Source: Lathyrus oleraceus (lineage: Eukaryota; Streptophyta; Magnoliopsida; Fabales; Fabaceae). From it: 64,000 nucleotides of DNA. The notes under the pieces were generated by a model. The model made no database searches, had not been told where the DNA came from, and saw only the letters and a list, made by a program, of their open reading frames with translations. Shown in pieces: positions 47,581-59,880 of this stretch (position 1 is its first letter; every line of letters starts with the position of its first letter). The stretch spans positions 349,436,409 to 349,500,408 of the forward strand of contig NC_066581.1 in assembly GCF_024323335.1 (NCBI RefSeq). The letters run 5' to 3'. The position numbers and the translations under genes were made by a program.

Positions 47581-48793
47581 ATGTTGTACTTGCAATAAAT
47601 GTCTGGGATGGGCTTAAAGATGCCATCGTTAGGAGGATATCGAAGTGTTGTCAGAATGAATGTTCCCATGAACTGTATTTGAAATATGTATCTGAATCTT
47701 GAATGTGATTGATAAAGGTGTCTGTCTGAATGAACCTTTTATTTTGACTATATCAGGAGGATAAATAACCTGCAAAGAAAAGTTAGCTTCATGCTATGTC
47801 ATGATGTATGAGATGTTTCGTGTTATGCTAAAATAAATGCGAATGTTGTATGCATGCGTATGCTGTGAAATGACGTAATGAATGAGTTATGCGTATGAGA
47901 AGTTCTGCTTGGGGACTCTACTGGGGAAAATAAATCCCCATCTACTGATTGGAGATATTTGTAACGATGACCCTTTCTCGGCAGGGGGTTCTTGATTCTG
48001 TCTGATGGTAGAAATATTCCACAGATCTTGGCTGAGGATGGATGAGATGATCAATCTGTCTGATGATGCCGACCTCTGTTGGGGAGTAACTGGCTGTGCC
48101 GGGGAATACTGCTAATTTCTTCTGAGGAATAACAGACTTGCTGGGGGAATAGAATTGGTAGCGGATTCATTGGAAGCATGGTTAGACCTTCTCCTCGATC
48201 CTGAAGTCGGGTAGTAATTGCTATTGCTATTCTACGCATATATTTTGGTAAACATTTATCATATTCAAATGCACATATTAATTCAAATTAAATCAATGGA
48301 CATTTACGCAAACAAAACAGAAAAAGTAAAACAAAAGCATCTTTTTTGAAATGAATTGCATTGATTTTGAAAGGAGGCCTATGAACAGGCAATTTGTGTA
48401 CAAGGAGACAGAAATCCTAGTAAAAGGAAATTGTCAAAAACAAATATGCAGAAAAGTCTTATTGATTTTAAGTCTACTACTGTCATTATGTCTTCAAGCA
48501 TCTCATCCCCTGTTGTCGGATAGAAGTGATTGGCTTGGTCAATCCCTTGAACTTGGATAAAGTTGACTGAGAACGGGACATAGTCATATGCTTTAATCCC
48601 TAATTTTTTCCTGGACCGCCTTTTCAGGTTTTCAGTCCACCAGGATACCCTTTTTTGCCCAAGCCGCCTTTTCAGGTTTTCGACTTGCCGGGTGTACATT
48701 TTTTTATATATATCCCTAATTTTTGCCCGAACCCTTTTGGTTCGCCGGGATGCCCTTACTTTTGCCTAGATACGTCGATCTAGCGGGTCTCTT
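47581..48793 (-). other. 3' untranslated region of the Ogre-like element
   Basis: This is non-coding, apart from chance frames. At 48600-48780 imperfect repeats of GCCTTTTCAGGTTTTC plus CCGGGT/CCGGGATGCCC words occur two to four times. Confidence 0.55.
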
Positions 48794-49940
48794 TCATGCG
48801 TAGTATTTTTTAACTATGTCCGCGTTCACGGGATGCGGGAAATCTTCGCCATCCATTGTAGCAAGTATCATGGCTCCACCAGAGAATACCTTCTTAACTA
48901 CAAATGACCCTTCGTATGTGGGAGTCCATTTGCCTCTGGGATCAGTTTGTGGTAGGATGATACGCTTTATCACCAAGTCGCCCATTTGATACACTTGTCT
49001 CTTGACCCTTTTGTTGAATGCCCTGGTCATGCGCTTCTGATATATCTGCCCGTGACATACAGCCGCAAGTCTCTTCTCATCAATCAAATGTATCTGATCG
49101 AGTCGAGTCTGAATCCATTCATCTTCATCTAAGCCTGCATCTTTCACAATTCTTAGAGAGGGAATCTGAACTTCCACTGGTAAAACGGCTTCCATTCCAT
49201 AGACTAAAGAGAAAGGGGTTGCCCCTGTCGAAGTGCGGTAACCATGAAGAACAAAAGGTAACATCTCATGCCAGTCTTTGTATGTTACCGTTGTATTCTT
49301 GATATTGTTAGCAGCCTCCACGGCGCCGTTCGTCTTTGGCCGGTACGGAGAAGAGTTATGGTGTTTTATTTTGAACTGCATGCAGAGTTCAATTTAGTAC
49401 CATTATCAGTGATAACTCTTTCAGGAGACATCAGGTTTCTCGAATGTATATTTGATAAGATCCATCTTAGAAATCAATAAAGTGGTATGATTCAACATAT
49501 ACTGTCTTAGTCGGCGAGCAGCCCAAGCCAAAGCGCAGCAAGCTTTCTCGAGCTGTGAGTATCTTGTTTCACAGTCGGTACCTTTTGCTAAGGCAGTGTA
49601 TGACATGCTCTTTTCGACCAGAGTCGTCATGTTGCCCCAGCTCACCCTATTGAATTTTCTAACACGGTCAAATACCTAGTTAGAGGTCTTCCTTCAGAAT
49701 TGGAGGTTCTTGGAGATATTTCCTGATTTTGTTATTCATCATTCCATACCATCTCTTGATTTTTCCTTTTTAGTAATTTGAAGATGGGTTTGCAAGTAGC
49801 GGTCAAATGGGAGCTAAATCGGGCGATGCGGTCCAGATTTATGATTTCGATCGATGCCCCATGCGGCTGAATAGTCCTTTCTTCTTGCAGTAGTCTGGCA
49901 AGTTCTAGGTACTTCACAATCTTCCTCACTTACATCCTCG
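48794..49940 (-). pseudogene. Gypsy pol remnant with RT core deleted
   Basis: Minus-strand fragments in order are a protease/RT linker (DFENPIYQAEDVSEEDC, then LARLLQEERTIQPHG), an abrupt jump to the RT thumb (RIARFSSHLTATCKPIFKLL), RNase H (TDCETRYSQLEKACCALAWA, about 49560), and another jump to the second half of integrase. The integrase part begins near VITDNGTKLN (about 49410), then runs open from 49381 to 48794 with SSPYRPKTNGAVEAAN, where the catalytic Glu is present, and a C-terminal GKWTPTYEGSFVV chromatin-binding-like part. The RT palm with its YxDD box, the RNase H end and the first integrase half are absent. Frameshifts separate the pieces. It cannot make a working polymerase. Confidence 0.88.
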
Positions 49941-50196
49941 GCTTGGTAGATCGGATTTTCAAAGTCATAATGAACAGTAGCAGAATTACTATCAATAGGA
50001 TCCAGAGTGGATATGGATCGGTAATTTGTTACGTGAGTGTGTGCAAGAAAGCATAGCTTGTTTGAAAAATGACAAGAAAGATAAAGAGCGCAATATTTGA
50101 ATGCAAAAAGTCCATTGATTTATTGAATATGAATATGCTTATGAAAATGACAAAACCTTTAACAAAAATTTAATACATTAAAACAAGCAATAACAA

Positions 50197-51306
50197 TTAC
50201 TCATGACTAGAGGAAATCAGGATAGTGTCTTCAGCCTTCCAATTGTCGAGTCCGTCACCAATTGTTGGGAAAATCCAGATATCCAAGTCATAATCGTTAT
50301 CAGTATCTTCCACAGCATTGACAGTCTCGTCATGATTAGGCAGAGGAGCAATGATGACGTTAGGAGTCTCAGGTGGATCAGAGGTAGCCGCCTGTAACTT
50401 TCCACTTCGAATGTCGCTTTCAACATGTTCACCTGTTAATATAAGTTCAGTGAAACCCAATGAGGAACTTCTCAATAGATGGCTGTAGAATGGGCCGGTC
50501 AGTGTGCTCATGAACATGTCCACTAATTCTCGATCAGTCATGGGGGGTTTGACTCTGCCAGCCAAATCTCTCCACTTTTGAGCATATTCTTTGAAACTTT
50601 CTTTAGAGCCCATAGTCATATTTTGTAGCTGTAGCCGAGTAGGCGCTAACTCAGAATTATACTGGTAGTGCTTGTAGAAAGCTGTTGCTAAATCAGTCCA
50701 TGTGCGGATGTTAGAGCTCTCAAGCTGATAATACCACTCTAACTGTGTGCCAGACAGACTCTCTTGGAAGAAATGGATCCACAGTTTCTTATCAGTAGTG
50801 TGCGGCTAAATCTTTCTCACATAAGCCCTTAGATGCATCTGAGGACAAGAGGCACCATCATACTTAGTGAAAATGGGAACCTTGAATTTGCGGGGAATGA
50901 CCACATCAGAGACCAGACCCAAGTTTTCGAAATCCAGACCGGGCACTTTCTGCCCCTCCATAGCTAGCATACGTTCTTCCAGCAACTTGTACTTATCATC
51001 CTCCGGAGAGTACTGTTCATGTTCATAATCTTCATCGTCGTCCTCAGAATTGACGAGATTAGGATTCTCATCTTCCGAATCATTCTCGGTCTCTTCTTCT
51101 GAATCCTTCGGAATTCTAATCTTGACTCCTGTAACCTGTCCCTTAAGCCTTCTCCCCGGGTTGATGTAACCCACAGGTTTCTGGTCCTTCTTCTTCTCCA
51201 TCAAAAGAGCTTTCAGTTCTTCCTGCCCCTTAGATAAGCTCAGCATTATTTTCTGGAATTGAGCATTCTGGGCCTGGAGATCTTTGACAGTTTGTTCGAG
51301 AGCCAT
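50197..51306 (-). pseudogene. Ogre/Tat-type gag with one premature stop
   Basis: One frame of about 369 codons starts at the ATG ending at 51306 (MALEQTVKDLQAQNAQF, a predicted coiled coil). It continues through an acidic stretch (residues about 70-105, EEETENDSEDENPN) and KVPGLDFENLGLVSDVVIP. It meets a single TAG at about 50806 after YVRKI, and goes on in frame with ESFKEYAQKWRDLAGRVKPP and a gag-type C-terminal region to a TAA at 50197. The domain order fits the retrotransposon-gag family of Ogre/Tat elements. The single stop is the only lesion I see in it. Confidence 0.85.
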
Positions 51307-52219
51307 TGTTCAATCTGTTTGAATCTGCTGGAATCTGTTTGATAGGAAAATTGTGAGAACACTGATCCTTTAGAATACCTGTTATGCGATGCAATGCAAT
51401 GTATGAAATGTTTTCAAGGACTTTCGGGATTTAACTTTGCATAAACTAACAAAAAGAGCTTTTTTTTTCTTTTCTCTTTTGTTTTTGCTTTTGTTTTTGT
51501 TTTTTCTGTTTTTTTTTTAGCAGAGTTAAATCCCTAAATCCTTGAAATGGTTAGTACAATGCCATGATGTTATGATGTTATGTTGTTATGATGTCATGTT
51601 GTTAGATAAATAACAAGCACAAGCAAGTCACACAACAATCATTCCTAGGTTTTAAGGCTTGCGTGAGTTTCATAGGTAAATACCCTCCCCACTGAAGTTT
51701 GGTTGGTTCAACCTGTCTTAGAATAGTAACCGGGTTCTAGAAGGATCTCAAATCATTGACCTTTCCTTAAGTCCACTTCAGTGCAACACCAAGTGGTTGA
51801 CCGAAGCTTCCCTAAAGTCCAATCTCAAAGAGTGTAGTATCGAGTCTCAACCAACTCCAGTCGGAACCGAAGCCAGTTATCTCACTACTTTCTAATGGCC
51901 AGGATGAGTCAATTAGGGTTCTAAAGGTCTGGTTAATGCTTTTATGACACCACGCGAATGCCAAATATTTCCTCAACTAACATGAGGAACATCAGGACAT
52001 CCAAAGTGCCACATTAACCGTAGCCATCATTTTGACCATTCCAGTATACGCCGGACAGTCGCGATGATCTCTTGCTACTTACCTAAGGTACACTAGATCC
52101 GGGTGTAGGATCTTTCACTCAAGCATAACATACCCAAGCAATCCCTTAAAAATAAATCAGACAAATTGAATAAGTGATCTTGTTTTTAAGGTAACCTCTC
52201 TTTTTAAATATTCCGAGCA
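51307..52219 (-). other. Leader between primer site and gag
   Basis: This is non-coding, about 0.9 kb. It includes a purine/pyrimidine-skewed stretch at 51450-51520 and ATGTTATGATG-type short repeats at about 51560-51605. Confidence 0.5.
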
Positions 52220-52237
52220 TCCCCAGCAGAGTCGCCA
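52220..52237 (-). promoter_or_regulatory. Primer-binding site, tRNA-Arg type
   Basis: TGGCGACTCTGCTGGGGA on the minus strand lies four bases (GAAC) after the 5' LTR. This is the primer-site type known from Ogre elements. Confidence 0.85.
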
Positions 52238-52241
52238 GTTC

Positions 52242-54113
52242 TGTCATACGGTGAACTGGACCTTTTTGTGGTTTTAATCGCAATGTCGCGGTTAGCAAGA
52301 GTCGCCACCGACTTTTCTTTTATCCAATAAGGAAAGGTGGAAAAGAACAGGAAAAAACCTTAATTTAGATTTTGGGTTCGGGAGGTACATTATACAAAGG
52401 GAAGGTGTTAGCACCCTTTGTATCCATGGTTATCCATGGGCTCTTAATTGCTCGATCACTTATATTATTTTTGTCTAAAAAAAAAGTGTTTGTGAATTGT
52501 TTAGAAAAATTGTTTTTTTGAAAAGAGAATTTAACTTTGTAATGATTCTTGTATGAATGTATACAAAGTGATTATCTCGTTTAGTTTTGAAAATTGTTTG
52601 GAAAAATATAACTCGGTAATGATTCTAGTATGAATGTATACCAAGTGGTGATTTTCTGAAGGTATTTTGAAAGGTGTGAGGTGTGAAAAAATGTTTTAGG
52701 TTGTGAGCCAGCAATTAAGAGTTATACCGACCCAAGGTCTTTATGAGTATTTCCTATCCTTATGAGGGTAAAACTGTCCTTATTATTGAGAAATAAGTAG
52801 TTTTATCCTTTGGATGTAAAAGGGTCATCGGAGGGTCATCGATTGGTCATTGAAGGCAACAGTTACGAGGATACCTTAGCATTCGAAGGGACTATCATCT
52901 TTTAACCGTAGGCAACATCGGAGGGTCATCGAGGGACAAAGTTGTATATTCGAAGGCAACATCCGAGGGACTATAATTTATTTTATGATGATTTAACCGA
53001 AGGGTCTTTGCTAAGGGTATCCCCACGTTCGCGGGACATGACCGTAATATCGTAATCGTAAGGCAACAAAGAGAGGTCCAAGATCACTTATTCAAAGGCA
53101 AAGTTTTACAATTAATTATATAATTAGGATGAAATTCCACATTAAAATTATTAAAAATAATATATTAAAAAATTAATACATTAGAAATTAATACATTAAA
53201 AAATTAATTTAGGGTGAAACTCCACAAGGGTATCCCACAAATAAAGTGGAATACCTAGCCAATAACCTTTTCCTGGGATATGTGAACCTTTACGAAACTC
53301 AAAAAAAGAAACATGTCAGAACACCAAATCAGGGTGCAATCGAAGATTACACCGGAGAAATATCACAACAATAAATAGGATAGGATGAATAATGCATGGC
53401 TATGATAAAACATAAAAAACACAGAATAGGCCACGGATTTGAATTTGAAAACAGCCCCACGTTAGGAACTTTGAATTTTATGGCATTTTATCACAGGAAT
53501 AACATGGTCAAACATTCAGGGTATTCAGGTATATTTAAATTCCCATACGAAAGCAAATTATATATCAACATTTAATCATGATGCATTATATATGTAGATA
53601 TGGCCAATTGAAAGTATAAACAATAGAGATACGCAAACCTGTTTGCCAATTCAAGGTTGAAGGGATTGACCCCTTGTAGTATCGGAATAAGTTAGGCAGC
53701 GGGAATTGGACGGCGATGGCTTCGGTGCAGATGGGCTGCCTTCAGGGTTTCTTTACTCTGAATTCTCCGGGTAGGCAGGGTTCCTATGCCAAAGTTTCTA
53801 TCCGTCCTTCTCTGTTTTCTCTCTTTCTTTTTCCTCAAGGTTTTGTTCCAAGGAAACCTCAGAGTGTTTTGCTTCTCTTCCTTCTTTCTCCAGTGAATCT
53901 CCCAGTGTAAACTCCAAGTCCTCTTTTCCTCTACTGGAACTTCAGTATTTATAGACTAATTTCGTGGGTAATGGGCTTGGAATGAGGGAGACCCAAGTCC
54001 AAAATAATTTGTTATATTTTATTTATATATTTATTCTAATTATTTAATTAATTAATTAATTAATTAATTAATTAAATTTTTTTTTTTTTTTTTTTTTTCG
54101 TTTTTTTTTTTTC

Positions 54114-54160
<47 letters not shown>

Positions 54161-54192
54161 GAAAAATGATGGGTAATTTTTGGGGTATGACA
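52242..54192 (-). repeat. 5' LTR of the Ogre-like element
   Basis: This is 1951 bp. I found one substitution (TTTAG/TTTGG at about 45084 versus 52600) plus length changes in the simple repeats, where the (TTAA)n is shorter and the T-tract longer. A TATA box CTATAAATAC lies at about 53946-53955, minus strand. Confidence 0.93.
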
Positions 54193-55860
54193 ACAAGTAA
54201 GCATGTTCTTAAATATCCCATTCTTCCACAACAACTATTTTCCTGGATTTTTCATCTTTAACATCTTCAACAACACACCTTTTACAAGATTACTTTTTCT
54301 CATTCTTTAACAACCCCTGAAGTTTCCACCTTTCCATCCAGCACTGTGCTCGAATCGACGCAATGATTTGCAGTGAAGTAGCATTCCTCCCACCATACCA
54401 GGAATATATGCCATTGTCTCAAGCATCATTGCTCAACTTCCAAACCTTCTATGGAAAAAGAGACATGTGGGGTACCTAAGAAATCTAGCAGACCATTGGT
54501 TAGCTCACCAGTTTGATGTTAAGAATGTATCTTTGCATGAGAACCTTTATGTTAACATATACATCTTTGTTTTGGGTTCAGCAAGTAGTTTAAAAAATTT
54601 GAGAAGTGAAACTCTGGTTCTAATTAGTGTTCAACTCCATCTTCTATATCTTCAATGCACAACTCCAACTTCGGCATATGAATTTGAAAACTCTCAATAG
54701 AAGAAGCTTTGGAATTAGAAATGATGAGAAACTGCAACACTAGATAAACCTTTATGAATTTATTTGTTTCTAATTATTGAGAATTCTAAAATATTCTTTT
54801 AGGACACACCAACTATGAGATTACCGACCATTTACTATGTTAACAAACCTTTTGGGCCAATGATAAACAACAATAAAGACTTTAATAAGTTAAATAGTGA
54901 CATTTCTACTTATTTTAAGATACTAAGCATTGAATAAAGTTTCGTTGTCTTTGTTTTTTGAAGAAACTATCAACTTATTTTTCATTGCTTCCGTGTTTCC
55001 AAGAGCTTTTGCAATTGATTTCCTCATTTTTTCTTCCTATATGCCAAGTATTTATCACCCACAACTGTAATTCCACTTTCCATATCTCTCTTCCTAGGAA
55101 TAACTTACTGAAGTTCATGTAAGAGATCCGTTGATTGCACCATACAATCTTAACTAAATTATAAATATCCAAGAGACTCAAAGACCCATGTAATACTTCA
55201 TCAACCTGTTTCTCGTGGCAATGCTTGTTAGGTGACAATAAGCATATTTTATATTTTTGAATTCCACCACTACTACAACACTGTTTGGTCAATGTGTCTT
55301 CCCAACTCAAATTGTGAACTCCAAGGGACCTGAATGCATGTGATGGGAGTGCATGAATATGGAAAGTGGATCATGTGTCTGTAGAATGAGAAACAATTCT
55401 ATTAAAAAAAAGATTTTCAAGAACATGCTAACTTGTGTATTATTGAAGTCCCACATTGTTTATATCACAAACAATATTTGTGTTTATACATGTCAGTTAT
55501 GCACAAGCTAATGTCATCTTGAGTGCCTTGGTAATGCTGGCAAGAAAATGGGCCGAACTTTAAGGGTTTCTTTTAATAATTTTAATTCATTAATTTCTAA
55601 ATTAATTAATTAAAATAATTAATTATTATATTAGTCAATAAAACAATATTAACTCATAAATTATCCATGTCATCAATGACATATTCTTACAAATAATTTT
55701 TTTATCCTAATCATCATTGCCACGTATGCAAAAGTGGAGAGGACCACAAAAATCAAAAGACCATTAAAATTAAGGGACCAGAATCGTTGATTTTGTAATA
55801 GGGGGACCAATTGTTTAAAATGCCCAAACTAGGGGGACCAAAAATACATTTAAGCCTTTA

Positions 55861-55983
55861 ATAAATAAGTAAAAACAAAACTGTAGGATTCAAACTGATG
55901 ACCAGGCACCACTTTTCACCACGGTTGGAAGTACCAACCATCGTAAAAAGTGGCTTAAAATGAATAAAAAACAAAACTATTGG
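55861..55983. other. Short spacer
   Basis: This is sequence between the TIR element and the solo LTR. It repeats AAAACAAAACTGT/AAAACAAAACTAT words and has no gene. Confidence 0.4.
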
Positions 55984-56280
55984 TGATAGGTGAAGCTAGC
56001 GGAAATATACCTGAATGTATCGCACGCTCGAACATACAACAGAGTCGCCATCGAACTTTATTTATTCCCGAAGGAAAGGGAAAACTTTGATAAAACTCGG
56101 GGGAAAGAGATATGTTGGGTAACAAAGTCGGTTATGGAAGGGGAAGATATTAGCACCCCTTAAATCCATGGTACTCCATGAGAACCGTTTGATTGTTCTC
56201 GCTCGAATGGGTGTTGTATCTGAAGATTACTTGCAAAAGAATAAGAGAAAAGGAAGAGACATAGATAAAGTGCTCGGTGA

Positions 56281-56437
56281 GGATTGGGGCCCTCATGCCT
56301 ACGTATCCTCATGGTACAATGGGGAATTCAGAGCTCCGTAGTTCATAGAACTAATGGTGGGAGATGAAAAGAATTAAGTTATGGTCTAAACTAAAGGATT
56401 GGGGCCCTCATGCCTACGTATCCTCATGGTACAATGA
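56281..56437. repeat. Direct repeat inside the long LTR
   Basis: A roughly 42-bp segment (GGATTGGGGCCCTCATGCCT then ACGTATCCTCATGGTACAAT) occurs at 56281 and 56396. A diverged third copy lies at about 57117. Confidence 0.85.
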
Positions 56438-57317
56438 GGAAGTATGGTCTAAACCAAAGGATTATCTTATTTGAACTCCAACAAATGGTGGAATATGAAC
56501 CCAAGAGTAAAACTGGTATTAACCAATATATGGACTAACCGGAAGCGTCTGCCACTATATGGTATAGCCGAAAACAAGGAGAATTAAGTGTTTGGGTATG
56601 AGCTAAACAGCTCTTGGTTCACAAACTAACACAAGATGGAGCATAAAGGGATAATATATTGGGCTCAAAGAGACAGTATATCACATGAAGTGAATGAAGG
56701 TAAAATTATGGATGCATCATGGAGATGAATGGAATGAATTACCAAAGTCACAAAAGTGAAGGGTATTTGGTAACAAGTGACTGAAAATGTATAGTTTGAA
56801 ACCAAAAGTCAGGGTATACATTGGAATCCATAGGAGAAATGGAATTTGTACCATAGAGAGAAACAACGCCTTAGCCAAAAAGAAGAAATTAAATGTTTGG
56901 GTACGAGCCAAACAACTCTAGGTACAAATGCAGATTGCCACTATATGGTCCTAAAAGGGTGTATATGAAATTCCAAAGAAAACTGAATTTTGGTTTCAAA
57001 GAAACAATGTGTCACTAGGGTGAACAGTTTAATGATCGAAGGTAGATAATGGATAGTGAAAGATATGAGTGGTGCCCTAAGGAGGAAGAAGGAATAATAA
57101 ATAAGTATGCTCGCGGAGGATTCAAACCCTCGTGCCTACATATTCTCATCATTCAATGAGAAAATTAGAGCAATCGTAGTTCAACCTACTAAGGTTGAAA
57201 CTAAGGAGAATAGATTGATTGCTAAGAGGCAAGGTAGGTTGCTTAACAAGCAAGAGTGTGACACTACCCAATAATAGTGATCAACTACAGAGACAAATGA
57301 TATATGATTGTCCTATA

Positions 57318-57606
57318 CACGAGAGGATTTATAAGGCGAGAGATTCGTCTAAGCACGAGAGGTCTTATAAGACGAACAATGATTATGAAATGATTGGCCT
57401 ACACACGAGAGGATTTACGAGGCAAGAGCTTCGTCTAAGCACGAGAGGTCTTATAAGACGAACAATGATTATGAAATGATTGGCCTACACACGAGAGTAT
57501 TTACAAGGCAAGAGATTCGTCTAAGCACGAGAGGTCTAATAAGACGAACAATGATTATAAAATGATTGGACTATACACGAGAGGATTTACAAGGCAAGCA
57601 ATGAAT
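57318..57606. repeat. 86-bp tandem repeat inside the long LTR
   Basis: Copies start at 57318, 57404, 57490 and 57576, the last one partial, with CACGAGAGGATTTA at each start. Shorter derived units (CACAAGAGGACTAACGAGGC) continue to about 57850. Confidence 0.9.
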
Positions 57607-59868
57607 AAGGTTTTGCCAAAGTGCAAGAGGACTAACAAGGAAAACACTTATTGAATAGACCGGGCCTAAGCACAAGAGTTATGATAAGGCTCACTATGAA
57701 TAAAGATTTTTCAAAACACAAAAGGACTAACGAGGCAAACAATGATTGAGTTGAATGGGCCTAAGCACAAGAGGCATGATAAGGCTCACAATGAATAAAT
57801 GTTTGCCAAAGCACAAGAGGACTAACGAGGCAAACAATGATTGAGTTGATTGATTAGGATTTCAAGATTTGATCATAAGTGAATTGATCCAAAGGATGCC
57901 TGAATGTCAAAGAGAGTATGATTAATGATCCACTGAGGAAGAAATGATTGATGTGCAATGGTGTTTTACTGTTAAAGTATTGAATGATATGATGCTTGCT
58001 TGAAGAAGAAGACTTGCCAATTGTATGATTCAAATTGCACTAAAGTCTATGAACAAAGACGAATACCTTGAGCAACTGGGTCAAGCGTCTCATACCCAAG
58101 GATATCCAGAATGAGTTAATGGAATTCTTCACTCTCATCCATTCTTTGTTTCTTAAGACTAATAACGTGAAACTCGAATCAAAATTAACAAGTTGTTGAC
58201 AGGAGATCCTGTGTGTTGATCTTATTGATGTAATGTTACTTGTTGTAGAAGAAGACTTGACAATCATGTAATTCAAATTATGATAAAGTATATGAATAAA
58301 GGTGAATACGATGAGCAACTGGATCAAGCATCCCGTACCCAAAGATATTCAGAATGAGTTAATGGAATTCTCCAATCTCATTCATTTTCTATTTCTTAAG
58401 GCTCGTGCCACACACTATAAATTATGATCACTAAGTGTTGATACCTTTGCAGTGCTTGAGCAGTAGTCCACCTTGCTAGCTATACTTGATTGATGTTGAC
58501 TTTGAAGCCTTGATCTTGTATTTGAACCTTGAGGTCTTGAGCTCCTGAGATTCAGCATATCCATAATAGCTTGAGCGCGGTGAACTTGTCATATCAAGTG
58601 ATCAATGGCCTTTTGATCACTTGAAATAAGCTTGGGGCTTACAACACAATTACAAAGGATTTGGTTGACCAAATCGACCTTTGGTCAGCACTAATAAATG
58701 GGGTTGAAATGATATATTGAATTATGTACAATAATAATCTATTGAATTAATCAACTAACTAATATCAGATGATAACCCTAAGCTAAGTGTTATAACATAA
58801 TTCAAAGGCTATTCCTAAGGGGAACATGCATTTATTAGTCAAAAACTTGATTAAAACTAATTAAAATTCTAAGTCAAAATCCCTAAGGGAGCTTGTCATG
58901 TTGTATGGCTAAAATAGCAAGATAAATCCAAAGGGGTAAAACGGTCATTTCATAAGTCAATGAATATTGAATTAATTTTCTAATCATGCAAATTCTAATT
59001 GAAATCAATTAAATCTTAAATAATTCTAATTATTCTTAAATTCTAGAAAAATATCTAATTCTAATTATTTCTAATTAACCTAATTAAGTTAATCCTAATT
59101 AACTAAATTCTAAAAATTCTATTATTCTAGTTAACTAATTAACCAACTGGTACACCCGACCCATGTGTATACACTTAAACCTCCAACCTAGCAAACATGT
59201 AGAATCCCTCGGCCGTTTTCACGCGTTTCCTCCACTCCCTCCGACGAACACTCAAGCGCAAAATCCACGGAGAAAAACAAAAGTATCGAATTCTCCAATC
59301 GACGAAGTCGGATTTGTCTTCTTCGAATCAACTCGAATCGACATCAATCGTACTTGTAAGGGTCATGGACGTCTGCGTCGCGTTCAAGAATCTCGATCCG
59401 GCAGAAGAAACTCACTGAAACGGAGTTATGAACGGATAACAACTCTTATCCCTCCTCAGTTTCGATCCTTCCTTCTTCTTCTCCAACTCGTCGAGATCGT
59501 ATGCACAACATTGAAATGGTGACGCTGCACTTTGAGTTTATGCATTGTTTTGCGATTGGTGACGCATTCTGGTATTGCAACGCGGAAGAATCATTAGTCG
59601 ACAGAAAGAAAGCAGACGAAAGCTAAACGGATTTGACTCCGATGCGGTGGCTCCGGTGTCGTCAGTGACGTTCGCAGGTAATTCTCTTTCTCTTCTGAGT
59701 TTTCGATTGTACGTTTTTTCTGCTTCTTCTTCTCCCTCTTTTCTGTTGTATCGTGCTTCTGAGTTTTCGATTGTGCGTGTTCTTGTTTGAAATTGATGAA
59801 AGGTGTGCGAGAGTGAGAGAGCTTCTGTGATTTCTGCAAAAAAATGGTGATTAAAAACTGATCGTTTA

Positions 59869-59880
59869 GCTTATATAGGA
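59869..59880 (-). promoter_or_regulatory. TATA box of the long LTR
   Basis: The minus strand reads TCCTATATAAGC. Just downstream lie CT/CA-rich leader-like sequence and a richer-GC region (59160-59840). This fits an LTR promoter. Confidence 0.5.

Larger units (their letters stand above)
44726..54192 (-). mobile_element. Ogre/Tat-like gypsy retroelement, internally deleted
   Basis: This is 9467 bp, inserted in copy B of the TIR element. The flanks 44721-44725 and 54193-54197 are both ACAAG, a perfect target duplication. LTRs of 1961 and 1951 bp run TGTCATACGG to GGGTATGACA. On the minus strand the order is 5' LTR, a TGGCGACTCTGCTGGGGA primer site, leader, gag with one stop, pol fragments, a repeat-rich 3' region, a polypurine tract and the 3' LTR. 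The primer site and motif wording fit the Ogre/Tat lineage. Most of RT and half of integrase are missing, so the copy is non-autonomous. Confidence 0.93.
44460..55860. mobile_element. Long-TIR DNA element, copy B, split by a retroelement
   Basis: This copy consists of 44460-44725 and 54193-55860, about 1.93 kb without the insertion. The left TIR lacks its outer 200 or so bases. The right TIR ends with CTAGGGGGACCAAAAATACA then TTTAAGCCTTTA. The interior (54212-55420) is the reverse complement of copy A's interior. It shows the HWLAHQFDVKNVSLHENL remnant near 54500. Both copies keep a roughly 34-codon open stretch starting MRKxIAKALGN (plus strand near 42843 in A, minus strand near 55026 in B). 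Confidence 0.75.

Noticed and set aside
48051..48699. Minus frames of 62-106 codons beyond integrase, considered as an extra retroelement gene
   Set aside because: They fall in the repeat-bearing 3' region, share no motifs with known proteins, and are interrupted.
59163..59522. 119-codon plus frame in a GC-richer patch, and an 81-codon minus frame at 59594-59839
   Set aside because: No family features were seen. They sit in the presumed transcribed leader of a minus-strand LTR, where composition alone explains open frames.
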